DNA of 64,000 bases from Chloroflexota bacterium. GTDB taxonomy: Bacteria; Chloroflexota; Anaerolineae; Anaerolineales; UBA4823. The notes under the pieces are model-generated. The model saw only the letters and a list, made by a program, of their open reading frames with translations, was not told the origin of the DNA and searched no databases. Of the stretch, positions 39,763-50,700 are shown one piece after another (position 1 is the stretch's first letter; every line of letters begins with the position of its first letter). A program made the translations under genes and the position numbers. The stretch covers positions 62,001 to 126,000 of the forward strand of contig JAKOUW010000085.1 of assembly GCA_029782365.1 (NCBI GenBank), written 5' to 3'.

Positions 39763-41580
39763 CTAAGGTAAAGGGGGTATTGTTTTTAGCCGTTCCTTGA
39801 TACCCGCAAAAGCAGATTGCAGGGTCTGGCGTGGATCTGCGTCGTCATCCAGGATTGATTTTAACGCCCCACCCAGGGTTGACCAATATGCGCTGCGAAT
39901 TTCTCCTTGCCAAACGGGCGGAAAAGGCACACCTACTGCAAAAGCGGCGGCAGCCTGGGTGGCCAGAGGGTCGCGCAAACGAACGCCTTCCACGGCAGGT
40001 ATAAAACCAACTTCAGCCAGCCGTTCCTGTACCGGCGCCACCATGAGCAAACCCATGAACTGCAGGCCGGCCTCATGCTCTAAAGCTTGTCGGTAGGCGG
40101 CGTTGCGGTTGATATACACCACGTCACTGTAAACAAAACCGGCCAGGCGGCCGGATCCAGCCAGAGGCCAGGGGTCAATCGCCAGGTTTTTGGCGCCAAT
40201 GGACTCCGCCAGGGCATAGCGCTGCCCGCTGCTCTCGACCATCATACCAATTTTGCCATCTTTAAACAGCGTCAGATCACGTGTGCCATTGATCTCGATG
40301 CCAGCTCCAGAAGATTTGGCTGCTTTCAGCAGATCCAGCCACTGAAAGGCAATTTTGTATTGATCGCGGTCAAAAACCGGGGCGCCTGTTTCATCCAGCC
40401 ATTGCCCCCCCAGGCCTTGCAAATATCCGCCTGAAAACGCCATGCCCCAGTCCAGGTACAGCCCCAGCCTACCGGCGTGCGTTGCCTGTTTGCCCAGATC
40501 CAGCATCTGATTGAACGTGTTTGGTGGTTGGGAGATGATATTCTGGTTGCGGTACAGCACCGGGCCGCGCAGTCCAAACGGCAGTCCAAAAACGGCTTTA
40601 CGGAATTGAACGCTGCCCAGTGCAACAGGATTCAATGTGGCGCGGAAATCCTCAGATATATATGGGGTGACATCTTCAACCAGGTTGTTGGCCAAAAAGC
40701 TGGCGCCCCAATCGGAAGGCCCCAATACCAGGGTCGGCCCTTCACCCAGGTATGCCGCGGAAGCATACGCGCCTTCCAGTTCATCAGAGGGAATGAAACG
40801 CAAAGTAAAGGAAACCTCCGGACGACTGGATTGGAAAGCCTGGATTGCCTGTTCCAATACTTGCACCTGGGAATCAGGCCAGGAATGCCAGATGGTCACC
40901 GTCGTGGTGCGGCGAGGACCTTCGGTTGGTCGCAGGGCAGGCAGCACTTCCGTGGGCGTGCTCGTCGCTCCGGCTGTCATGGTTTGTGTGGCTGTGATCG
41001 GGACGGTTCCGCCAGCCAGGAGTTGAGTTGGCGCAGGGTTACCAGTAATTGTTGGCGTAGCGCCTGCCGGAGATGGTGAAGCGGTGGGTTGGCTCACACC
41101 CGGCGTGGGCGTCTCCCCCGGACCCGGGTATGTTTCGGCCGTCGGCTGGCCGGAAGGCGGCGGGTAGGCAGGAATTTCCGTGCCGCCCGGAGGCGGGTAA
41201 ACAGACGGCTCGACAGCCTGGGTGGTCGGCAGAGGGCTGGTGTTTTGGGTGGCTTGCGGCAAGGGTTTTAATGTGCTCGTAGGAGGAGATCCTGAGGCGG
41301 CTGGGATGGTTTTCGTCGGCGAAACACCAGGAGAGGCGAGCGGCGGATTGATCTGTGTTTCCACGGCCGGTGCGGGGTAACTGGTGGGTGTCTCGGCAGG
41401 GAACAGAGCTGTGCCAAGCGGCCCTGGGTAAGCGCCTTGGGGTGTGCTGGTCGCCGGAAGCGCGCTGGACAGTGGGCTGGTGACCGGTGTCGCAGAGCCC
41501 TGCGCGCCTGTGCAGGCATTCAAAACCAGCAGCGCTATCATGATGCTCAAAACAAATCGGTTAGCCAGGCGAATCGACAT
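39763..41580 (-). CDS. sugar ABC-type solute-binding lipoprotein with long Pro/Thr linker
   Basis: A 605-residue exported lipoprotein. The lipobox is LVLNAC (Cys22). Residues about 23-220 are a low-complexity Pro/Thr/Ser linker (YPGPGETPTPG-type units). The family-1 solute-binding fold starts at about 225 (TVTIWHSWPDSQVQVLEQAI) and has the usual GMMVESSGQRYAL hinge segment. It is the last gene of the minus-strand maltodextrin locus. No permease genes adjoin it, so it may feed the malFG permease or a distant one. The linker is much longer than in typical binding proteins and may span a thick envelope. Confidence 0.85.
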   Translation of the reverse strand: MSIRLANRFVLSIMIALLVLNACTGAQGSATPVTSPLSSALPATSTPQGAYPGPLGTALFPAETPTSYPAPAVETQINPPLASPGVSPTKTIPAASGSPPTSTLKPLPQATQNTSPLPTTQAVEPSVYPPPGGTEIPAYPPPSGQPTAETYPGPGETPTPGVSQPTASPSPAGATPTITGNPAPTQLLAGGTVPITATQTMTAGATSTPTEVLPALRPTEGPRRTTTVTIWHSWPDSQVQVLEQAIQAFQSSRPEVSFTLRFIPSDELEGAYASAAYLGEGPTLVLGPSDWGASFLANNLVEDVTPYISEDFRATLNPVALGSVQFRKAVFGLPFGLRGPVLYRNQNIISQPPNTFNQMLDLGKQATHAGRLGLYLDWGMAFSGGYLQGLGGQWLDETGAPVFDRDQYKIAFQWLDLLKAAKSSGAGIEINGTRDLTLFKDGKIGMMVESSGQRYALAESIGAKNLAIDPWPLAGSGRLAGFVYSDVVYINRNAAYRQALEHEAGLQFMGLLMVAPVQERLAEVGFIPAVEGVRLRDPLATQAAAAFAVGVPFPPVWQGEIRSAYWSTLGGALKSILDDDADPRQTLQSAFAGIKERLKTIPPLP

Positions 41581-41587
41581 TGGCAGG

Positions 41588-42652
41588 CTATCCTTTGTGC
41601 TTCACCATGGATTTAGGCCCGGGATACAACCACTGCAGACCGTTGGCTACACGATCGCGCCACGCCGGGTAGCTGTGGCCAGCAGGATATTCCAGGTATT
41701 TCGTCTCAAAACCTCGCCCGGCGAGCAAACGATGCATCCGGCGGTTGGCTTCGATCAGACCTTCGAACTCAAAGAGGCCGCTTTCCAGGAAAATTTTCGT
41801 GGGTTGCAGAGCTGCTTGCTCTGCCAATGGGAAGATCACTTTTTCGTTATCGCCGTAGGCAAAAGATCCCGATTGGCTGTAAACCCGGCCAAAATAAGTT
41901 GGCTTGCTCAGAGCCGCGTACAAAGCCATCAACCCACCCATTGAAGCGCCCAGGACACCGTTGAACGCAGTTTCTTCGTTCAATAAAAGGCGCCGCCGGG
42001 CTTCAGGAAGCACACAGGCATCAAGGAACTCCATGGTTGCTGAGCTGCAGGAATATTCGGGTATGCGCGCTGTCCCGCCGTGGTGGATCATCACTGCCGC
42101 CAGGGGCTGGATGAGCTGTGCAGCGATCAGGTTATCCAGGATGACAGGCAGTCGCACGCGGCGCAAATAATCGTAACCATCCCACACCACCAGCAAAGGG
42201 ACCGCCTGGTTCACTGGCGGCCTGTAGAAGTACACAGGCCGCCGGCCGCCAGCAATCAGCTTACCGCCTTCGATCACCTGGCGTGTAATCTCGCCGTGGG
42301 GAATTTTCGGATCGCGGTGAGCATAGGGCGTGATGCCGCTGCCTGGCATGTAAAAATAATTGTTGTATTTTCCCAATCCATTTGAGGAAAGGTTCTTGTT
42401 GAAGGGATCTAAGAAACGCTGGTCACCGATAAAGAAAACATATTCCACATAAGCCGCGGGAGCCAAATCAGCCTGGTAAATCCAACAATTCGGCCCTGCT
42501 GGTTTCATTTCTGCAGGCGGCTGGTGATACCAGTTCGTGAAATCGCCGCGCAAAACTGGGGGGCGAGCGCCTTCCCAAACCAGCGTCACCTGAGTGCCCT
42601 CAATGAGCGGATTACCCTCCTGGCGGGCCCGCTCTAAATATGAAACCGTCAT
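41588..42652 (-). CDS. esterase, Fes/enterochelin-esterase type with N-terminal early-set domain
   Basis: A 354-residue protein without signal peptide. Residues about 18-105 form a CBM48/early-set-like beta-sandwich (VTLVWEGARPPVLRGDFTNW, then YVEYVFFIGDQRFLDPFN). The alpha/beta hydrolase domain follows, with nucleophile elbow GASMGG (about 237) and the catalytic His in GHSYPAW. Esterase D/Fes-like proteins with this layout act on esters of siderophores or of carbohydrates. The setting within a starch locus favours a carbohydrate or glucan ester; substrate unknown. It lies between a GH13 lipoprotein and a sugar-binding protein on the same strand. Confidence 0.85.
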   Translation of the reverse strand: MTVSYLERARQEGNPLIEGTQVTLVWEGARPPVLRGDFTNWYHQPPAEMKPAGPNCWIYQADLAPAAYVEYVFFIGDQRFLDPFNKNLSSNGLGKYNNYFYMPGSGITPYAHRDPKIPHGEITRQVIEGGKLIAGGRRPVYFYRPPVNQAVPLLVVWDGYDYLRRVRLPVILDNLIAAQLIQPLAAVMIHHGGTARIPEYSCSSATMEFLDACVLPEARRRLLLNEETAFNGVLGASMGGLMALYAALSKPTYFGRVYSQSGSFAYGDNEKVIFPLAEQAALQPTKIFLESGLFEFEGLIEANRRMHRLLAGRGFETKYLEYPAGHSYPAWRDRVANGLQWLYPGPKSMVKHKG

Positions 42653-42709
42653 TCGTTCTCCAATTGCCGCAGTGTCCAGTTTACCGATTATATCAAGTCG
42701 GTCGCCGCT

Positions 42710-44371
42710 TTAAGGGGTCAGTTGAATAATCGCCACAGCGGTGGAGGGAATCTCGGCAAAAGGTGTGTAATTGGCAAAGCCGCCCTTTTCGTTGATCTCT
42801 GGCGCGCTGGGGTCAGGCAAGCCATACACACTTGCTGCCTTCAACATTCCTTTGAATGGGCCGGAGGGCAGGCTGATGCCGTACATATCGCTGGTGACGG
42901 AAAATGGATGGACGTTCGCCAGGATCAGGAAAGCACCCCGCTCATCGTAACGCAGCATGGCAAACAAACGCGATGAGCCGGCATTGAGCACCACCGTTTC
43001 GCCGGTGCGCAGCGCAGAGTTCGCCATGCGCAGCTTGATCAGGCTGCGGTAAGCGCTCAACAAAGAAGCGGGGTTGCTTTCCTCAGACGCCACACTGTGC
43101 AATTTGTAATCTTTCGAGGGCGCTTCCCAGGGCATATGGGTGGAAAAACCCAGCTTGATCGAGTCGTTGACCCACTGCATCGGGCGGCGGATGTCTTCGT
43201 CTGGCTTGGCGCCAGTCATTCCGATTTCTTCTCCGTAGTAAATGAAAGGCACGCCCGGTAAGGTCAGCATTAACGTCGCCGCCAGCTTCGCCCGATTTTC
43301 ATCCTTTAAGGTGGAGAGCACGCGGTCTTGGTCATGATTGGTTAAAAAGACGCCGTACTGGCCTTTCGGATAACTTTTCAAAACCAACTTCAGTTGGTCG
43401 CCAAATGGATCCCCAAATGGCCCCATGGCCGCTTTGATCAGCGAATCTGCCAGGTCAAACTCAAATGCGGTGTCCACCTCATCCCCTACATAAGGCACCA
43501 CCAGGGGCGTCTTCGTCCAGGCTTCGCCGATGGTGAAGGCATTCGGGTTCACACTCTTGTAAAACTGGTAGAAATCTTTCAGCCAGGCATGGGTTTGAGG
43601 CGTGTTTTCCTGCGCCTGTCCATTTTCGACATAATGCCGGATGGCATCCAGGCGAAAACCATCTACTTTCATATCTTTCAGCCAGAACGTTGTAATTTTT
43701 TGCACTTCGGCTTTGACAGCCGGGTTGCTCAAATTTAAGTCGGGCATTTGATCCCAAAATACCGCGTAATAATATTTCTTGTTGCTGGCTTGGTACCAAA
43801 CCGTTTGATTCCAGGGGCCTTTATAACCCTGATCGGTATCCGACCAGACATAATAATCTTTATAAACCGGGTCTCCCTGCACAGACTTAATGAACCACGG
43901 GTGTTTGGTGGAAGTGTGGTTCAGCACCAGGTCGATAATCACCTTCATACCGCGCTTATGGGCTTCAGCCATCAGGTTGAGAAAATCTGCTTTGGTGCCG
44001 TAATCCGAGTTGACATCATAATAATCGGTCACGTCATAGCCGTGGTAGCTGGGAGAGGGATTGATTGGCATCAGCCACAGACCGTTTACACCCAGGCTCT
44101 GTAAATAATCCAATTTTTGGGTGACGCCGTTCAAGTCGCCGATGCCATCGCCGTTGCTGTCATAGAAACTGCGCACAAAGATCTCGTAAAAAACCGTGTC
44201 GTTCCACCATTTTTCCATCACCGGCGCGCTGGTCGGCGTTGGCGGCAGGTGGGTGTTGGTAGGCGCGGTGGTTGGCTCTGGAGCAAAGGTCGCAGTTGGC
44301 GTGGCTGTCTGGCAGCCTACCAGAAACGAAAGGATAAACAGAATCGCGCCTAGAAATTGAATTTTTTTCAT
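42710..44371 (-). CDS. GH13 alpha-amylase, surface lipoprotein
   Basis: A 553-residue secreted amylase. The lipobox is FLVGC (Cys20), then a Thr/Pro linker to residue 50. The GH13 barrel has all catalytic residues: nucleophile D242 in GFRLDAIRH, acid/base E283 in IGEAW and D347 in TNHDQDR. GDLNG and LVLNHTS are the first conserved regions. The C-terminal beta domain ends at 553. It hydrolyses alpha-1,4-glucans outside the cytoplasmic membrane. It probably makes the maltodextrins imported by malEFG. Confidence 0.93.
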   Translation of the reverse strand: MKKIQFLGAILFILSFLVGCQTATPTATFAPEPTTAPTNTHLPPTPTSAPVMEKWWNDTVFYEIFVRSFYDSNGDGIGDLNGVTQKLDYLQSLGVNGLWLMPINPSPSYHGYDVTDYYDVNSDYGTKADFLNLMAEAHKRGMKVIIDLVLNHTSTKHPWFIKSVQGDPVYKDYYVWSDTDQGYKGPWNQTVWYQASNKKYYYAVFWDQMPDLNLSNPAVKAEVQKITTFWLKDMKVDGFRLDAIRHYVENGQAQENTPQTHAWLKDFYQFYKSVNPNAFTIGEAWTKTPLVVPYVGDEVDTAFEFDLADSLIKAAMGPFGDPFGDQLKLVLKSYPKGQYGVFLTNHDQDRVLSTLKDENRAKLAATLMLTLPGVPFIYYGEEIGMTGAKPDEDIRRPMQWVNDSIKLGFSTHMPWEAPSKDYKLHSVASEESNPASLLSAYRSLIKLRMANSALRTGETVVLNAGSSRLFAMLRYDERGAFLILANVHPFSVTSDMYGISLPSGPFKGMLKAASVYGLPDPSAPEINEKGGFANYTPFAEIPSTAVAIIQLTP

Positions 44372-44400
44372 AATTTGCCTTTATTAATTGTCCTGCACGA

Positions 44401-46209
44401 TCAGCCGATGATGGCGCCAGACTGCGGCGCCAGGGTGATCTCGATCTCTGTCGATCGGCGGTTTACCGCCGCCCCACCCAGCAAATCCGTGCGGCCGTCA
44501 AAGCCTGGAAGATCGATCTTCAAGCGGCGGACGCGCCTGCTGTCGTTGAGCACAACCAGCAAGCGGCTTTGACCATCCGATCGCTCGTAGGCATACGTGC
44601 CTCGCCTGGCATCCAGGTGAACTGTCCGGCGGCTGCCGTTCCACAGAACGGGCTGCTGGCGCCGCAGCGCAGCCAGTTTTCGAAAATATTCGAACAGATC
44701 ACTGTTTCGCGCCTCGCCCCACAGCATCACGCTGCGCGCCATCTCAAAATATCCATGGCCGTCGTGATGGATCGGCAGAGGTTGGCTCACACCTACCTCG
44801 GTGCCATAATAATTGATCGGAAAACCGCGCAAAGTGTACAACACCAGCGCGGCCAGCTTGAGCCTGGCTTGATCATTGCCCGCCAGGAATAAGAAACGGT
44901 TCATATCATGGTTATCCAACATAACCAACCGGTCGAAGGTCTCGCCAAAGAAAGCCTCATGGCGTTCAAGAAAGGCATCGAATGAAGGGAGTGAAAGGGT
45001 CTTGTAACCAATTGCCTGGCGCAGCGCATCCGCCAGCATGAAATCAATCTGACCATCGAAACACACCTGGAAGGCCCGCTGGAGACTGGGATTCAAGATG
45101 ACTTCACCGAACAGCCAGCAGTCAGGCCGGGTTGTTTTGCAACGCCGGCGAAAATCCACCCAAAAATCGACCGGCGGGCCGTAAGCGAAATCCAGGCGAA
45201 AGCCATCGAACCCTTTCTCGAGCCAGTGTTGGGCGCAGTCCAGCAAATACTTGCGCGCCGGCATGCCCGGGTTCAGGTTGAGCTTAGGCATTTCCAGCAA
45301 ATCGAAATAACCCTCATAACGATCAGGCCATTGTTTCCAGAAATACCAATCGTAATATTCGCTCTGGCGATTCCGCTGAGCGGCCTGCATGGAGAAATGC
45401 AAATTCGACCAGTGATTGGCGACAAAATCCAGGATCAAACGCAGGCCGCGCCGGTGCGCTGCGGTAATCAGGGCTTCCAGGTCGGCGTTGGTTCCCAGGC
45501 GAGGCTCAACCTGGTACATATCGATCGCATCATACCCATGATGCGAATTGCTGCGAAAAAAGGGCGACAGCCAGAGCGTGTTGTATCCCAGCTCCTGTAT
45601 ATAATCCAGTTTTTCAATCACGCCTTGTAAAGTGCCCCCGCAGAAGCCATTCAGGTCAGTCGTTTGGAGCCAATTCTTTCCGCCTCCAGGAGAAAAACGA
45701 TCCACAAAAACATGGTAGATCATCGCTCGCCTTGACCAGCCTGGCGCGCCGGTACTGCTCACCCACAAAGCGAAATTCGTCGCCTGGGCTTCCTCTTCGG
45801 CCTGATTGTCGGCATAAATCCAGCGGTTCCCGTCAAAACTGTGCGCAGCGATGCGGTAGCGAATCATCGTCCCTTCAGGCTGGCCGGGCAGCTCAGCTCG
45901 CCAGCGTTGGGCATACTGCCAGCCAATCTCATCCCATAAGATCGATTCCAGGTGAAACGCTGCTTTGGCGCTCTCTTCCAAATGAGGTTCCGAATCATCC
46001 AGGGTATAGCAGGCTTCAATCCTGTCCACCGGTTCATTGCAAGCCACGGTTACCCACAGAGAAATCGCCTGACCCGGGCGAGGCTGCGCAGGCTGAGCCT
46101 CAAAATGGTGATAAACCCCGCTCAGCCTGGCCTGATATTGTTCCAGCCGTTTTGAGGGCAGGATATTATCCCCAAACACGAAATCGCGGATTTTTACGTT
46201 TCGTCTCAC
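44401..46209 (-). CDS. GH13 alpha-glucan hydrolase with N-terminal beta-sandwich domain
   Basis: A 602-residue cytosolic enzyme, no signal peptide. Residues about 30-150 are an N-terminal beta-sandwich of the type found in maltogenic amylases and neopullulanases. The barrel has DFVANH, nucleophile D340 in GFRLDFAYG, acid/base E369 in LFGEV and D435 in DNHDMNRF. The enzyme should cut imported maltodextrins. Its start overlaps the next upstream GH13 gene by four bases (ATGA). The pair could split linear and branched substrates between them (inference). Confidence 0.92.
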   Translation of the reverse strand: MRRNVKIRDFVFGDNILPSKRLEQYQARLSGVYHHFEAQPAQPRPGQAISLWVTVACNEPVDRIEACYTLDDSEPHLEESAKAAFHLESILWDEIGWQYAQRWRAELPGQPEGTMIRYRIAAHSFDGNRWIYADNQAEEEAQATNFALWVSSTGAPGWSRRAMIYHVFVDRFSPGGGKNWLQTTDLNGFCGGTLQGVIEKLDYIQELGYNTLWLSPFFRSNSHHGYDAIDMYQVEPRLGTNADLEALITAAHRRGLRLILDFVANHWSNLHFSMQAAQRNRQSEYYDWYFWKQWPDRYEGYFDLLEMPKLNLNPGMPARKYLLDCAQHWLEKGFDGFRLDFAYGPPVDFWVDFRRRCKTTRPDCWLFGEVILNPSLQRAFQVCFDGQIDFMLADALRQAIGYKTLSLPSFDAFLERHEAFFGETFDRLVMLDNHDMNRFLFLAGNDQARLKLAALVLYTLRGFPINYYGTEVGVSQPLPIHHDGHGYFEMARSVMLWGEARNSDLFEYFRKLAALRRQQPVLWNGSRRTVHLDARRGTYAYERSDGQSRLLVVLNDSRRVRRLKIDLPGFDGRTDLLGGAAVNRRSTEIEITLAPQSGAIIG

Positions 46210-47681
46210 GAGCCGCCGCCTGCTACAAGAACCACAGATTGTTGCGGTCCCAGTTCGAATGCCAGGTGATAGTCAGCCACGCGCAGCTCGCCTGAACCAC
46301 CAGGTTTCCAGGCGTGCTGGAAGGTGGTGTGGTGAAGCTGCCTTGTGGACAATTTGACCTGGCTGGGGGTTTTGCCGGCATTAAAGGCGACCAAAATTTC
46401 CTGGCTTTCCAGCCGGCGCTGGTAAACAACGGTGTCTTTTTCAGCTTGTAAGAAGGTGAAATCGCCAGCGGTCAGCGCGGGATGTGCTTTGCGTAGGTGG
46501 ACCATCGCCTGGTAATCCTGGCGCAAGGCGTTATCCCAGGCGTCCGGTTGGTGCCAGGGAAAAGCCGCCCGGCAGTGGGGATCGCCGCCCGCCGAAAGGC
46601 CCACTTCGTCGCCGTAATAAATAACCGGCGCCCCGGGCATTGTCATCAGGCATAACACCGCCTGGCGCAACGCCTGGCGGTCATTGCCCAGCAGCCACAG
46701 AGCGCGCGGCATATCATGGCTGTCCAACATGTTCATTTGGACAAAGTTAATTCGCCAATCGTACAGCCCATACATGGCATCGATTGCGGCAGCGAAATCT
46801 CTGGCGTGCATACGCCGCAGAACCACGTCATTGTGTTTCCAGGTCAGGTTGAGATGTTCGTCTCCAAAGAAACTGATAATCGGTGCGGTGATCTGGTAAT
46901 TCATCACCGCATCGAACATGTCCCCTTGCAGCCAGCGTCGCGCTTCATGCCAGATCTCACCCACGATATACGCTTCGGGGTTGGCGCCCTTGACCACCTG
47001 GCGAAATTCGCGCCAGAAGCTGTCATCATTGATTTCCTCAGGCACATCCAACCGCCAGCCATCGATGCCGAACTCCAGCCAGTAGCGCGCTACTTCCAAC
47101 AAATATGCCCGCACGCCGGGGTTGTTGGTGTTGAACTTGGGCAGCGAATGATTACCCCACCAGGTAGCATAATTGGCCTTTTGCCTGCCCGATTCCGGGT
47201 AGGCATGCAAAGGGAAGCCGTGGACCGTGAACCAATCGATATAGGGTGACAGGCCGCCGTTTTCCAGGATGTGATGAAAGGCCCAAAAACCCCGCCCACA
47301 GTGGTTGAAAACGCCGTCCAGCACGACTTTGATCTCGCGGCGGTGGGCCTCGTCCAAGAGCTCGCGCAGGGCGGGCTTGCCGCCCAACAATGGATCAACT
47401 TCCAGGTAATCATACGCATTGTAGCGGTGGTTGGTGGCTGCGCTGAAGATGGGGTTCAAATAGAGAGCGGTGATGCCGAGGTCTTTCAAGTAATCCAGCT
47501 TATCGACGATGCCCAGCAGATCGCCGCCCTGGTAACCCTGATCTTCCGGCGGCGCTCCCCAGGTTTTGAACTGCATGCCAGGCGGGTGCTGGAGACGTGA
47601 GCTGCGTGCAAAGCGGTCTGGAAAGATCTGGTAAAAGACAGCCTGTTTTACCCATTCGGGTGTGTTGATATCCATCGTCAT
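46206..47681 (-). CDS. GH13 neopullulanase/cyclomaltodextrinase-type glucan hydrolase
   Basis: A 491-residue cytosolic enzyme that starts directly with the barrel (AVFYQIFPDRFA). Catalytic residues are D212 in GWRLDVPEE, E242 in IVGEIWHE and D323 in LDSHDMPR; GVFNHCGRGF is the region I typical of the neopullulanase subfamily. The usual N-terminal domain of that subfamily is absent. The ATG at 47681 is chosen because GGAGA lies just before it; a GTG at 47708 would add nine residues. It is followed by another GH13 gene with overlapping stop/start. Confidence 0.92.
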   Translation of the reverse strand: MTMDINTPEWVKQAVFYQIFPDRFARSSRLQHPPGMQFKTWGAPPEDQGYQGGDLLGIVDKLDYLKDLGITALYLNPIFSAATNHRYNAYDYLEVDPLLGGKPALRELLDEAHRREIKVVLDGVFNHCGRGFWAFHHILENGGLSPYIDWFTVHGFPLHAYPESGRQKANYATWWGNHSLPKFNTNNPGVRAYLLEVARYWLEFGIDGWRLDVPEEINDDSFWREFRQVVKGANPEAYIVGEIWHEARRWLQGDMFDAVMNYQITAPIISFFGDEHLNLTWKHNDVVLRRMHARDFAAAIDAMYGLYDWRINFVQMNMLDSHDMPRALWLLGNDRQALRQAVLCLMTMPGAPVIYYGDEVGLSAGGDPHCRAAFPWHQPDAWDNALRQDYQAMVHLRKAHPALTAGDFTFLQAEKDTVVYQRRLESQEILVAFNAGKTPSQVKLSTRQLHHTTFQHAWKPGGSGELRVADYHLAFELGPQQSVVLVAGGGS

Positions 47682-47719
47682 GGTTCTCCGATCAGCGTTT
47701 TTACCCACCTGGGTAATTT

Positions 47720-50700
47720 TTAGTTGCCTCCCACCTTCAGACCGCTGGGGACAGAGGGCGGGATTAATTGTTCCATATCGACGGCTGAGGGTGAAGTCAG
47801 CGCGTTGAGAAAAGCCAGGATATCCTGCACCTGCGCATCGCTTAAATTCGCCGGCACCGGAATGGGCTGGCAGGTAGCCTGGATGGCATTCAAAACTTTT
47901 TCAGAATTGCGCAGCGTCTTTTGCAAATAAGGAGCCAATTTGCTCGGTTCAAAGGATTTCAGGCTGTTCGTCATATCCATATGATGGCGCACTGCCGCTT
48001 CCAGGGTGGTGTAAGCGCCATCGTGCATCCAGGGTCCAGTGATCGCCACGTTCGCCAGGGGCGGCGTGCGAAAAGCAAAACGGTCGCAGTCATTGCCGGT
48101 TTCACGCGCCCGGCCCAGATCGAGCGGACGCTCGCGACCTTTGCCCGCGCCGACTTGCGGAACAGCGATATTATGGAATTTCTGATCCGTCATCAGACCG
48201 CCTGAGTGGCAGGTGGCGCAACCGGCTTCGCCATAAAACAATAGGGCGCCTCTTTTTTCCTGTGCGTTCAATGCGTTCATATTCCCCTGCAGGTAGCGAT
48301 CCCACGGGCTGTCTTCAAAAGTGAACGTTTCTGCCTGATACGCCGCCAGCGCATTGGCCGCCTGGACGAATGCCAGTTCGGATGTGTTCACATTGGGATA
48401 GGCCGCCTTGAACAGGTCGACATACTGGGGAATTACCTTCAAGCGATCGATTTCCGCCTGCCAGATACCTGCCCAATCGTAATCAGGGATATTGCCCAAT
48501 TCATTTATCTTGCCATTGAGATCAAGGTCGCCGACCTCGCCGCGCATTTCATCCCGAGAAGTCACCGGGAACATAGCCTGGGCTGCCAGCACATTATCCA
48601 GGCCGGCAGGTAAGAAATTGAAAGCCGGCGTGGCAAAGCCGTCGGCTTTGCTGCCTGAAACCCGGCCGTCGAGAAATAAGACCTTCCAATCAGTGTATCC
48701 AAAATTGAACACGGGTGGAGCATTGCGCGGCACCAACCGGCGGCCCTGGGCAGGCACTCTTAACGCGCCCAGACCTCTGCCGAGCGTGCCGATCGAAACC
48801 GACAGGGCATCTCCTGTGGCGAAGGAAGCGTGGTGGCAAGTCGCGCAGGCAGTATCGCGATTGCCGCTCAATTCCGGGTCCCAGAACAGCGCTTCGCCCA
48901 GCTTGACCATTTCCTTGGAAAATGTCATGCGCGTCAAGGGATGGACCCCAGCCTGGTCAAGCAATACCTGCAGTCTCTGATCATCTGTGCGCGCCATCCA
49001 CAATGGCATTTTCCAGGCCCGCACGGCCGGCGCAGCTGTCAGGAAAACCAAAGCAATGCTCACCGGTATTCCAAAAGCCCACATGAGGCGCCCAGGCAAG
49101 GCGCTTTGAGCGCTGCGCAGGCTTCGCCAGGCTGCCAGGTTGAAAAGCAGAAATCCTGCAAGCATCAAGAGCAAAGCGCCATCGGCGAGTAAACCGTAAC
49201 TGCCGACTGCCTGCGGTCTGGTTTTGACTGCCGCTTTGCTTAATATTGCCAGTCCTGTCGAATCTTTGGCGCCATATACCAGTTTATAGCGCTGGTCGGC
49301 AGAAACATGCTGGAAAGTCTGTTTCTCGCCATTCGGCCATATCACTTCCAGGTCGGCGGTTTGAACCGAACCCAGTCCAAAACTTAAAGCCAGCTCGTTG
49401 CCCGCCCCCAGGCTGGAGCCTGCCACGATTTCCTGAAGCTGGCGCTTGCCATCTGCAGTGGTCACGTAAACGCGTGCGCCCACTGCATCGCGATTGACCA
49501 GCCCACTGCCCTGCAGTTCGATCATCAGCCAATGATTCTCGGAAAGATCGCCTCCCTGGTTGCGGTACAGGCGGTAACCGTTATCCATGTTGCCGACCAC
49601 CATGTCCACCCAGCCGTCGTGGTCATAATCGGCGTAGGCGACGCCCATGCTGGCATGCACATCCGAAACCCCGACATTGCAGGCCACCTGTGTAAATGTC
49701 CCATCGCCGTTATTGCGGTACAAGGGGTTGTTGGCAACATCCTTGCCGTTTGCCGTTTCCATGACAGCGACATACAAGTCTCGCCAGCCATCGTTGTTAT
49801 AATCCAGGAAAACTGTGCCCCAGGCGATTTGATCTGAATCTTCCACACCTGCTGCCCTGGCGACGTTCTTAAACGTGCCGTCACCCTGGTTTTGCAGCAA
49901 AACCATCGGGCCGCCGTTCGTGAAAAACAGGTCGATCTTGCCGTCATTGTTGTAATCGCCGGTCGCCAGCCCCATGCCGAACAATTTGTAATCGGCATTG
50001 GCGGTTTTTGAGACATCGGTGAAACACCAGCCTTTACAGCCCGGGCCGTCATTGCGCCACAAAGCCGTGCCGACCGGGTTGATGAACTCATCGTTCACCA
50101 GGAAAATATCCAGTTTTCCATCGTTATTGTAATCGGTGAAGCCAGCCACAAAGCTGGCGCCCATCACTTTGCTGGAAAGAAATTCGGTGACATCTGTGAA
50201 ATGCCCTTTGCCGTCGTTGTGATACAGGTGATCCCCATCGCCGGTGCTCGGGCGCCCACAGTTGGGATAACATGACCAGTTCGCCACGAACAAATCCAGG
50301 TAACCATCGTTATCATAATCGCCCCACGAGGCTGTGCGTCCGTTCGCCGGGTTGCGGATTAAGCCGGCCTGGGCAGTGACATCTGTAAAGCCTTTGCCTT
50401 GGTCGTTGTGAAACAAGTGGTTTTGACCCCAATCCACCACAAACAAATCCGGCCAGCCATCATTGTCATAATCCGCAAAGACAGCCCCATTGGAATATTC
50501 TTGAGGTAGAGCAACCTGGCTGCTTAGAGGCGACAGGACGAATGTCCCATCACCCTGGTTGTGATACAGGTGGTTCGAACCCTTGGGATCCGTAACATAC
50601 AGATCGACCCAACCATCCTGGTCATAGTCACCCCAGGCCTGACCGATAGCGCGTTCTACATTGGCCGAGCGGCTGTTGACGATGCCGGCCTGCTGGCTGA

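Noticed and set aside
41000..41520. Short repeats that could be taken for a CRISPR-like array or VNTR
   Set aside because: No fixed spacer or unit length; it is the Pro/Thr/Ser linker of the solute-binding lipoprotein.
47695..47712. TACCCA-CC-TGGGTA inverted repeat near the start of a GH13 gene
   Set aside because: Lies inside the gap between two genes of one operon, and no second copy was found elsewhere in the mal locus.
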